A stretch of 64,000 nucleotides of DNA from Euborellia annulipes (lineage: Eukaryota > Arthropoda > Insecta > Dermaptera > Anisolabididae), in assembly GCA_023213315.1 (NCBI GenBank), contig JAKCPI010025220.1, positions 1 to 64,000 on the forward strand, in the 5' to 3' direction. Positions 46,101 to 58,700 of the stretch are shown piece by piece. The translations under genes and the position numbers were made by a program. Position 1 is the first letter of the stretch. Each line of letters starts with the position of its first letter. The notes under the pieces are model-generated. The model ran no database searches. It saw nothing but the letters and a program-made list of their open reading frames with translations, and was not told the DNA's origin.

Positions 46101-49100
46101 TTTGTATATAAATGAGTATTTGGAGGTAAAAGTGCATATTTTGCATTTTATATTAAATGAATGGGGGAGGTGATGCATTCCAGGCTCCTGGTTCGAGTTC
46201 AGGAGGCATCAAATATACCCACAGAATATTAAAATAAATATAAGTAGTAAAAAGTAAAAGTACGTATTGTATATTTTTGATGTGAAAAAATCAAGTCTCC
46301 ATAAAAAGACAAATAATTGTTATTAGTCATACAATTATTGTATTCAAACGAAGATAAAACTTTCAAACAAAAACATTAGATAACCATTGGTTATAAATAA
46401 AATTGATTTACGATTCATTTGTGAACTCTGATTCGCGATAAATTGATAAAAAGAAATTTAAAATATTTAAGAGCAGATAGGTAGAAAATGTATAATTTTA
46501 AAAAGTTCAAATTTTAAATAATAGAAAAGAGGATCGGATAGTAGGTATCGCCGTGTAGTTATAAATTGTTTGCAAAATAATATCAATATCAATCTGTGAC
46601 ATTATTCGTATGTTGAGTCAAATTATCAAATTTTTCTTAAATTAAAAAAAAAACAATTTTCACTTATTTTTTAATTAATTTAAGCAGAAATTTTTACTTT
46701 CTCTTATCTATATATATGTTAATATATAGAGAGAGAAAGTATTGGATTCATGTCAAAAATTCGATGTCGAGATTTTGATGGATATACACGTTTTGAGGTC
46801 CCCTGAATCCAAAAAAGTGGTTTTCGCGACATGGTTTGTCTGTCTGTGTAACTGTGTGTCTGTGGACAAAATATTTCAAGTACGAAAAGATCTAGGAGGT
46901 TGAAATTTTATATTTAACTCCCCTGGGGCGTAACACGAAGCTTTTGAACAAAACCGGCCGAAAGTACTAGTACTTTATAGATGTACTTTTTTCAGATTTT
47001 TTCGATTTTCTCAAAATTCGCGTAACGATTAGAAAGTTGTGTGCTGTGCGACCAGACAAACCAGATTTTTGAATTTTAAAATAAATAAAAATTGAAAAAT
47101 TTCAATTAAATCTTCAAATCTATTTTCAAATAAAATTAACATTACAAATTCTTTCTTTTGTTATCTCTAATGGAAAAAATTTTATATCAAAACTACAAAT
47201 TGATGATTTAAAATAATCTGAGACCGATAGTCTTTTTTAATGATATAATCACATTATTATTTTTTGATTCTAGCTTTATAATGAGTTAAATCTAAGAATT
47301 TCAATGAAAATAGACAAGAAAAAAAGGCTACAAGGTTAAAGTTCAATGCGTCTGTTCTTGTGCAATATTAGTTTTATATTTCTTGGAAAGTAATATGCAA
47401 AACGGAAAGGGAAGGGGAAGAGGGTATGGTTTGGTGAGGCGACGACGGTTTTACTTTTAATCATCAGAACGGAAACAGTGGTCAGAAATAGACATTGTAA
47501 TAAAAGGAAGAGATGGATGGCATATTTTCACTCACTCGTTATGGCTGAATCACAAGTGGAAATTAAATAATCAATATATATTAAAAATTCTGGTGTGACT
47601 GGTCGCACAGCACACAACTTTCTCTTATCTTCGGTAATCCAAAGTTGTGTTCTGTGCTTGTCACACCAGATTTTTCGTGTTGAAATATGTTTAGTTTCCG
47701 CCGATATAATAGAATTCAAGATGTAAAATTTAAAAGTATGGGAAAATATTTATATTTTGTTAGCATAGCAACCATTTCTCCTATATTTTCTATGGAGTAC
47801 AAGAGTAAAATGGTCTTCAAAAGATTTCAATGGCAAAATGAGAATATACATTTGAAAGAGCATCTAAAAAATAGTTAATTTTTGAATTTTAATCGTTGGA
47901 GCGAATTTTGAGAAAATCGAAAAAAACTGAAAAAGTACTATAAGTACTATTTGGCCGATTTTGTTCAAAAGCATCGTGTCACGTCCCAGGGGGCTACTTT
48001 ATTTAAATATAAAATTAAACCCTCATAGCTCTTTTCGTTCTTGAGATATTTTGTTCACAGACACACACACAGACAGACCATGTTGCGAAAACCACTTTTG
48101 GGACTTTCTCTTTTTTGGATTCAGGGGACCTCAAAACGTGATGATCCATCAAAATCTCGACATCGAATTTTTGACATGATTCCAATACTTTCTCTCTATA
48201 TATTTCATAATATTGGACCATTTTACGCATTAGTGTATCAAACGCCAAAAAATTAAAAATTGAATTAAGCACGGAATATTGTTTCAAATGCTATAATAAA
48301 TAGTATTTTTTATGAAATATGTCCTAAAAAATTTATATTTAATGTTACTTGCACAATTGACAAGAAAAATTATATATAATCCAATGAAAACAAAAAACTT
48401 TAATGTTAATTTTCTCAAAACTCGGTAGCTGGCGCTTGACACACTAATGCGTAACAGGGTCCATATAGGGTAAGAGAAAATCGATTAGCGAAGGTAAAAG
48501 AAAGTTGTGCTATGCGACCAGCCACACCAGATTTTTATAAGTGTAGAGAGTAAAGTGGATTTAGGGGTCTCTTAAAAAATAATCTTCCAGTGATGTGAAG
48601 ATCAAATAATAACAAAGCATGCTCCACAAAAACTTTTATTTGAAGATTTGTTATTACTTGTCATAATTATAAGGATTATAAGATTTTGTTGAACTTATAA
48701 ACATAGATTTGAATATATATATATATACGATAGTTCCAAATAGTCCGAGTATTCAGTAGAAACGATTAATTAAAGAATTTAATTTTAAAATAAAAAAAAA
48801 TAAATTTTTACCTCTAGATAATTGATAAGAGCAGCTAAACAATCAGAGCCGTAGTTTAAAGCCAATTCAGGGAGTGTTTCCGCTGCAGGTTTTTGTCCTT
48901 CTTCAAACTCAAGTAATCGATTTAAATCTTGTATAAATCCAATATCCCGGCCGCCAGTGAAATCTGATTTTTTACATACTGTTACAAGTATTTGTGATGT
49001 TCGTTCTAAAATACGTGAAACTTCACTTTGATCAGCCTGAGAAAAAAAATATTTAAAAGTTAATAAACAATTAAAATGTCTTATAATGTACAGTATGTAA

Positions 49101-52100
49101 TTCGCTTCTGAAGATGACACATATGGTGTCGAAATACGTATAAAGTGTTAATATCAAATTAATATATTATTGAAACAGAAAACCTTGTGAATTTAATTCT
49201 CCTATTAAAACATAATGTTTCAACTAGAGCCAACGGTTACCAGTTTAAAATTAATCTTACAATAGGATGGAAGAAAGAAAACAGCAACATAAGGAATGGA
49301 TTTACATTATATAGACCTAGTAATTTAGATATATTGGCCAGGCGTTAAGCCATAATATAATGGTATATACTGAATATAAATTTTTATATGATATAAAGAT
49401 ATTCCTCATAATTTTAATAAAAAAAGAGGAAATCAGCCTGAGGCTCTTTTATTGTTAAATTCAATAGACATGTTAATACTTTTTCTTATGATTTCGCTAT
49501 TTTCTTTCACCCACCTTTTCATATGCAGCCAGCATTAACTTAACACTAGCATAAAATATCTAATAAATATTGAATACTTTGAAATCTTTTCTTTTTTCAC
49601 AATTTTATAAAGTAGGATCATGTCTAATACGATAAGCAGGGAACTCGAAATCAGAGTTCCAAAACTACTCGAGTTCAAATTATCCAACATATACTCTCTC
49701 CTAGGAGAATACGAGTTGGATTGCAACGTTAGATCGCTAATCCGCAACTTATCTGATTATTTTCAAATATATATGTTATTCAAATTTAAATTTTCACATT
49801 CAGGTAAGGGAGACTAAACAGGTAGTATTCTTAAACAGCCATCAGTATCATAAACATCAAACGGAAGTCTGGATAAGATAAAATTACCTGAAGGACGAGA
49901 CATTCGCGAGGTGAAAGGTGAACAGCTAAGGTTTGTAAGATGGCCAAATGGCCATCATCTGGAAATTCTCCAACTCTAAGACTTCGTTTCCCAAGATCTG
50001 CTACGGCGACTCCAAGAATTCTTTGTCCAGCATTATCTTTTCCAAGTTTAATTGACATAATCTAAAAATTTAAAAAATTATTCGAAATCAAATGAGGGAA
50101 ATTAAAAATAATAATATTATAATAACCTCTGTTCCAGGCACTAAATCAGAGCCGGTGTTTCCAAAAAGAACATCTTCAAATTGGCCTATATTTCCAGGGG
50201 AGGCGAAATATTCGACCTCCCACCTCGGTTGGGAGGAACTTTTTGATGAGTTTGTATATACTTCTATTCTATAGTTACGGACAAGTAACAAATCTCGAGC
50301 AAATCTTTCAAAATGGTTGCGAGAGAGACTAATGGATTCAAGAGAATCAGGTCCATCTTTAAAATAGATTTTGATAATTAGTAAATGAAAAAGTATAATT
50401 AATAAAATAATATTCTCAAGTAACCTTTTCCAATTCTTTTTACGGCGCTAGTTGTATTGAAGAGGACTTTGGAAGCAAGAAGAGCGTCTTCTCCGTGGCA
50501 TGTGTAGAAATCACTTCGTTCAAAAACGCGCACCGTTGTTGGAGGTTTCTAAAAAATACAGAAAACAATTCTTAAGCAAAATTAAATATTCCTAATTCTC
50601 AATATATTTATTTGCAAGTTTTCATAATTTTAGAGTATCATAAAATAAGTAATTTTCAATTAGTGTAGAAGATAAAGGAGGAAAAGGTTCTTTATTTAAT
50701 TCAGCAGATCGCTTAACAAATTTTTTGTATTTTCTTAGATTTTCCTTGTTCGTCGCTAAGTTGTTTGCTTCGACTCAAATTTTTTTGATAACAGTCTAAT
50801 TGAAAAATATTATTTAGCGGAATATGAATAAATAAAAATTTTTGTCTAACATTTTCATATCAAGTAATAAGAAATAATCAAAAAGATAATTAATAAATAA
50901 TTTAAAGGGGAAATTTATTGATATTCAATGTGGTATAAGAGGAATAAAATGTTTTGATTATGATAGCAGAATGTGATCTAATTAAAAAGATTTTCACAAA
51001 TTTTGATAAGAAATTTCATAAAGTGATGTCAGAGTTTAATTTTTTGAACCAACTTAAAAAATTCTTTAAGAATGAATGGCTAACGGGAAATTTTATAGCA
51101 AAAGGTTTATTCTTAGAAAAATTAAATAGTCAACGATGAATAAAAAAAAGATGCCCCCTGACCTGACCTTATGAGATACCAGCAGCAATGACACATATTC
51201 TGTAGAAAAATTGGGCTAAATATAATAATGTCCTTATTTTTTTATTTTGATTAATGTTAGTTTTAAAAACATTTTAAATGTGTGATCTGATTTAAGAGTC
51301 AAAGATTTTTTTAAAAAAGTTAAAAATTGATTTTAATTAGTTACCGGTCTTTGTGAAAATAGTTGTTTGTATATGGTCGTAAGGAAAATCAAATATTAAT
51401 TCTAAGGAGTCGGCTAAAAAATAAATACTTCTGCGTACCGTTTATTTGTAAATATTTCGATCCCAGTGATATGGAATCATCCTCAGCACAATCAACAGAT
51501 GTTTTGCAAACCGTTACTTTCTCCCATCCAAAATGACAAATGAAAATCGAAAAAATACTGAAAAAGTGCATCAGTAAAGTACTAGTACTCTTGCTCGATT
51601 TTGTTCAAAAGCTTCGAGTCAGGTCCCATGAGGGTGCCTAACTTTAATTTAAAATTTCAACCTCCTAGCTCTTTTCGTTCTTGAGATACAGGGGGGTATA
51701 TAAGGGGGGGGGCGGGGGGGCCCCCCCCCCCCCCCCCCAAACCCCCAAAAAAACAAAAAAAAATAAAGAAATACACACACACCACAAAAAAAACCTTTCA
51801 AAAAAAAAAAAACTTTATTTTTAAAAAAAAAAAAAAAAATTTAAAAAATTTTTATAATTAAAAAAATTTTTTACTTCCCCCCCCCCCCCAAAAAAAAAAA
51901 AAAATCCCCCCCTTGAGATATTTTGTTCACAGACAGACAGACTGATACACACACACACACAGGCCGACCATGTCGCGAAAACCACTTTTTTTGGATTCAA
52001 GGGCCTCAAAACGTATATATCCATCAAAATCTCGACATCGAATTTTTGCCCTGAATCCAATACTTTCTCTCACTATATATTAACATATATATATAGAGGT

Positions 52101-54937
52101 AAGAGAAAGTAAAAATAATATTTTGATGTGTTGATATACATGATTATATATATATATATATGCATGGGTGTCTGTGTGATTAGTTTTTTGTTTTTCTTTT
52201 GACTTGTGCCAGTTCTCACGTTGTAACATGTTATTTTTGCAGATCTGATGATGGTCATTTGAGTGACCGAAACTGGTGGTATATGTGCACACAGTCATCA
52301 AATGAATAAAATCCTCAAAAATGAAAAATAATTATGTTTTTTATTGAAATATTGCTTGAAGAACCTGCTATCCTTTAAGGAGTAATCTTCTGATCCATAC
52401 TTACATCAACCTCAGATTATTCAAGAACCGAATAGGTCAGATACTGGTAAAAGGAACAGGAGATAAAGGAGAAAAATGATTGTTGATTTGGAGGGAGATG
52501 ATAATTACAGAGGGATAAAGAGATGAGTCCAGGAAAAGAGGTATTGCAGGAAGAATAACCACTAACGGAACTGTGTAAAGCAGAATATTTATGTTAAATA
52601 ATTTCCAAAAAGCCCATGACCCGTGGCTCAGAAAGAAAACATTAGCTTCTCGAGTCTAGGGTCCCGGGTTCGCTTCCTGTCCCAAGAGAGAAAAATTTAT
52701 TTCATTTGAATTGGCTACTAATCATTTGAAATAAATAGGGTTGGGTAGGCCCTGAATGATCTTAGATGCCGAAAAAGACCTTAAGCAAAAATTTAAAAAA
52801 AAAAAATGGTAATTTTAATTTTTTTTGTTTTGATACCATTGTAATTCTAAATTATTTTTGGATTTTTGGTCAATATAAAAGGGAGTGGTCATAGATATAT
52901 GTATTTAGATATTTTTAAATATTGAATAATATATTTATTTATTTAAATTTTGACCGTGTTGATCAACTTGTGGTTTCGGAAGTGGGAAATTTTTTTTTCC
53001 TCAAGGATGTGGTTGTCTATATAAGCTTATAAAGTAAAGAAAAAATGGCAGGAGGCGAAAAATACAAAAAATGAAAAATCTAATCAAAAATTACACCGGG
53101 TTATTAATTAATTAATAATTAGGAATTTAATTTTTGTAAGAAAGATTAGAACGAATTGTGTTAGGGGTTATATTGCATATAAGAAAGAGTACGGAGAGTG
53201 AAATAGAAAGAGATTTGAAAGAAAAGAAAAAGCGAGATAGGAAGGGAAGTTGAAGAGGGGGATCGTAGTCATCGTCATCGACCCCGGTCGCCAAAGGCTT
53301 ACAAGTAAATCTAAGTAGTGTGAGCGGAGATTGTTCGAGAGTATCAGTTGCTGCTTCTACCTCTGTCTCTATACACGTATGTATTTATTCAAAATATAAT
53401 CTACATATTCGCGCCTAATTTTTTTTTTACGGACCGGCTGATAATTAGTTCTACTTAAATTATTTACCCAACAATCTTACTGGAAAAATGGAATCATTTT
53501 AAGAGTTATAAAGTGTTTTAAAACCATTAAGTGATAAAAGTGTGGACGCAAAGTTTTTTAAGGAATATTTTTTTTTATTTAAGGTCTTTTTCGGCATCTG
53601 AGGTCATTTAGACCCCGTCTCTATTTATTTCGATTCAATTGAAATAAATTCTTCGCCTGGAACGGGATGCGAATCCTTGACCTTTGGCACCAGAATTAAG
53701 GGATAATTAATCCCTAAAGTAGAATTTAAATTTAAATTATAGCTATAAGCAGTGATTCCCAAACTATGAGCCGAGGCTCTAATACTGGGAAGTCAAGAAA
53801 ATATTCCATTATTAGACAGATTAGACAGACCAATATTTTGACTTTGGGAGCGGAAAAATTTCTATATATATATAAAGGGGGAAATTTAATTTTTTGGCTA
53901 CATCTGCTCCCTTCCTTTTGTATAAATCAAAAGCTACGTACTTTAGTGGTTATAAAGGAATTTAATTTTTTATTTTTTAGTTTCATCAAAGATGATATTT
54001 CTACTAAGTTTACTAATTATGAGCGCAACGGCGGCTCCATATGGAGGATATCAGCAGCAACATGAATATCCATCAGAGGTAGGTGAAAAAATATTTTTTG
54101 CATTTACTATTTTATATGTTTATTGAAAAGATTAATTAATAATCGGCTCCAAATGATCTAATTATGACAAAATTTATTTATTTTTTTAATATATATATTA
54201 AAAGGTGTAAAATTGAATAAAATTTTAAGTTATAGAGAATATTGGATGTTAAAATTATGAAGGAAGTTTAGGAAAGAACTTTCATCTTTTTTGTCACAAT
54301 TCCCGCAATCACTTGAAAATTACAAATTTAGATGAAGACACTGTTTAAGAAAATATCGTTGGGATTTTTCTTAGCTTTTTTCCTGATACTGTATCGAGGA
54401 TAAGTAGCGCTTGGGTAAACAAATGAATTATAGTATTAAAAATTTTTGAATAAATCAATCTTCTCATGAACTCACACATCAAGATGGAAACTACAAAGTG
54501 CACGAGATAATAAACTTACGGGGGATGTGGGAGGGGGAGGGGGAGACGAACCCGTACAATTATCCGAGGCGCTAAAATTTAGGGTCCCATGAGTCCAAAA
54601 AAGTCGCAACATGACCTATCTCTCTGTGAACAAAATATCTCAAGAACGAAGAGCTAGAAAGTTGAAATTTTATATTTAAGTTAGGGCCCCCTGGGACGTG
54701 ACACGAAGCTTTTGAATAAAATCGGCCAAAGACTACTAGTACTTTGCTGATGGACTTTTTCAGTTTTTTTGATTTTCTCGAAATTCGCTCCAACATAAAT
54801 CAATAATTTTTTTAGATGCTCTTTAAACTTTATATTCTCATTTTGCTCTCAAAATTGTTTGAAGACACTTTACTTTTGTACTTCATAGGAAAATGGTAGT
54901 CAGTAACAAAATATAAATATGGTAGATTAATGAGATG

Positions 54938-54969
<32 letters not shown>

Positions 54970-55714
54970 AACACTCTTTATTTAGGAACGTTTCGGCCAT
55001 GGACCCAGGCAGTCCGATGATTTTATTTAAGCCAATTGGATACCAAATGGCTTAAATAAGAATGCCTGGACCCCATATATGTATATTAATTTAATAACGG
55101 ATATCGTAAAAAGTCTTATATGGCCTGAGTTGCCGAAAAGACTGTGTGAATGTGTGTGTGAGTGCGAGTGTGAATGAGAAAAAAGTGTGAGTGTTTAAAA
55201 AAAAAAAAAAAAAATTTTAGTTCTACTTCTTAAATTCTAATATATCAGCGGAAACTATTGAAAAATATATGTCGACACAAAAAATTTGGTGTGACAAGCA
55301 CAGAACACAACCCTTAATTATCTTAAGTAAGAGAAAGTTGTGTGCTGTGCGACCAGGCACACCAGGTTTATCGTTTTTTTTTTCACTTCTATTTGATTAC
55401 ACGCTGCACAATAAATCAACTTGATTTTTTCTATGACTTCCTGTTCAAATTAGAATTGTTAATATAGAAATACTAAGAGATTTTCTACATTTTATTTTAT
55501 AAAAGTATATTAAGTTGTATTGTTTAAATGGTTAAGTGCATCAAAGATTACTTTTCAGAAAGATCATTTCTTCTACTTAATAATAGTCGACCCCATAGTT
55601 TGCTATGAAGTACAAGAGTTGCGTTGTATACCAAGGGTCGAGAGTTCGGATCCCAGCCAGTCCGATGATTTTATTTAAGCCATTTGCCATTTGGATACCT
55701 TAAAAGAGAGACCC

Positions 55715-55754
<40 letters not shown>

Positions 55755-58700
55755 TAATAACGGTTAACGTATAAAGTCTTATATGGCCTAAGTTGCCGAA
55801 AAGACTGTGTGTGTGAATGGGAAATACAAGAGTAAAGTGTGCTTCAAACAATTTTGAGGGCAAAATGAGAATATACATTTTAAAAAGCATCTAAAAAATA
55901 ATTGAATTATGAATTTCAATCAAAATCGTTAGAGTGAATTTTGAAAAAATCGGAAAAAATCAGTAAAATACTAATATTCTTTGGACAATTAGAATGATAG
56001 ACAGGAATAGAGGATGCCAGCCAAAAGGTGAGCCTCTATCGAATAAAAATCTCCATACAGAAGACGTTTCGGGTTTAATTAAATAAATCCATCATCAGTT
56101 CTTAAAGAGCTGAAACGAGCATAAATAATAATTGTAAAACAACAACATAAAATATTTCTTAAATTATAAAAAAACATCAGTTCTTACATTAGTGTATTCT
56201 GAGAATATATAAAAAAATTATAGGTTATGTAAGAAAAAAATATTGGTTCCCCCTTAGAGCCCCCCCAATAGACCGATGTTTACCAAAAGCTTTTCAGTTC
56301 TTGATCTTTATCTCTAGTTTATGTGTACAAAATTTCAAAACAATTGAACAAACAATTTTTGAGTTTTCGTTGACGAAAAAAAATTACCAGACACACACAC
56401 ACACACAGATACACAAACATCATTCCAAAAACTACTTAAATGTATTCAGGGGACCTCAAAACGCATTTTGTCAGCTTCAGAAAAATTTCGATTTTTTTTT
56501 ACGATTACATTAACTTTACCTGTCCAAACTACGGTGGATGGGCAAAGTTAAAAGTGTCTCAAGTCAAATACACTTGTTCATATATAATATATTGTACAAT
56601 AATAATGTATACTAATAAATAGGTTATGTTAAAGGACCATAAATAAATTACCTAATGTGCACAAAGTTTTATTTATTTAAAAAAAATTATTTAAGGTTAA
56701 TTCAGCCAAGGAAGTTTTTTAACTTTACCTATCAACCGTAGGTAGGATGTCTGTGTATCTGTGTGTGGTAATTTTTCGTCAACGAAAACTCGAAAACTCA
56801 AAAACTATTTGTTCAACTGTTTTGAAATTTTGCACACATAAACTAGAGGTACAGGCCAAGAACTGAAAAGCTTTTGGTAAACATCGGGCCATTAGGGAGA
56901 GCTCTCGGGGGAGGGGATTAATATTTTTTTCTTGAATAGTGGGTGGCGAAGTTGTGCGTTCGGCTTAGTCCGACGCTTTATTTTATTTAGAAACGTTAAA
57001 GCTTATTTGGAAAAAAGTAAAATTTTTTATTATATAGTTTTTTTTTTTATCTAAACATGAATACCTGTATAAATATTTCCTTTGGTTTTAGATGCAAGTA
57101 AACCTACCACAAGAATCAAGAGGGGACTATATGCATTATCAACAACATCATAATCAGGATATTTATCATCATCAACGTTTCCATCAAGCTGAACACAGAA
57201 GTCAAAGTGGTCATCATTCTTATCAACAATATCATCAGAAATTTTACACAGCAAATCCATATATTTATGACCAAGGAGGAGAATATCAGGGGGGATTAGT
57301 TCAGGAACATGAACCGATACACCAACAGTATGAACAAGAAGGATTAGAACAGCAACATTATGAGCAGAGGAAAAATTTACTCCAAGAGTTGGAAAAATTG
57401 AACAGACAAAACCAAGAAATCGCACAAACTCAAGAGCTAGAACAAATGAATAAACAAAATCAAGAGCAGGGACTTGAACAATGGAAACAACAAGAGCAAG
57501 GAAAAGAATTGGAACAAGTGAATCAACAAAACCATGAACAGGAGTTTGAACAATTACATCAAAAAAATGAAGACCATGGTCTTGAACAATTAAATCAACA
57601 AAAACATGATCAGGAACTTGAACAATTGCATCAACAAAATGAAGACCAAGGCCTTGAAAAAATGAATCAAGAAAATCAAGAGCAAGGACTCGAACAATGG
57701 AAACAACAAGAGCAAGGAAAAGAATTAGAACAAATGAATCAACAAAAGAATGATCAGGAACTTGAACAATTACAGCAACAAAATGAAGACCAAGGCCTTG
57801 AACAAATGACTCAACAAAATCAAGAGCAAGGACTTGAACAATGGAAACAACAAGAGCAAGGAAAAGAATTAGAACAATTGAATCAACAAAAGAATGAACA
57901 GGAACTTGAACAATTGCATCAAAAAAATGAAGACCATGGTCTTGAACAATTAAATCAACAAAAACATGATCAGGAACTTGAACAATTGCATCAACAAAAT
58001 GAAGACCAAGGCCTTGAACAAATGACTCAACAAAATCAAGAGCAAGGACTTGAACAATGGAAACAACAAGAGCAAGGAAAAGAATTAGAACAATTAAATC
58101 AACAAAAGAATGATCAGGAACTTGAACAATTACAGCAACAAAATGAAGACCAAGGACTTGAACAAATGACTCAACAAAATCAAGAGCAAGGACTTGAACA
58201 ATGGAAACAACAAGAGCAAGGAAAAGAATTAGAACAATTGAATCAACAAAAGAATGAACAGGAACTTGAACAATTGCATCAACAAAATGAAGACCAAGGC
58301 CTTGAACAAATGACTCAACAAAATCAAGAGCAAGGACTTGAACAATGGAAACAACAAGAGCAAGGAAAGGAATTAGAACAATTGAATCAACAAAAGAATG
58401 AACAGGAACTTGAACAATTGCATCAACAAAATGAAGGCCAAGGTCTTGAACAAATGAATCAACAAAATGAAGACCAAGGACTTGAACAATGGAAAGAGCA
58501 GGAGCAAGGAAAAGAATTAGAACAATTAAATCAACAAAAGAATGATCAGGAACTTGAACAATTACAGCAACAAAATGAAGACCAAGGACTTGAACAATGG
58601 AAACAGCAGGAGCAAGGAAAAGAATTAGAACAATTGAATCAGCAAAATAATGAACAGGAACTTGAACAAATGCATCAAAAAAATGAAGACCAAGGGCTTG

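Noticed and set aside
39575..52060. Short open frames with [13 protein letters not shown] or [13 protein letters not shown] peptides
   Set aside because: They are translations of the R1 repeat in different copies and contain its microsatellite. No start or conserved protein was seen.
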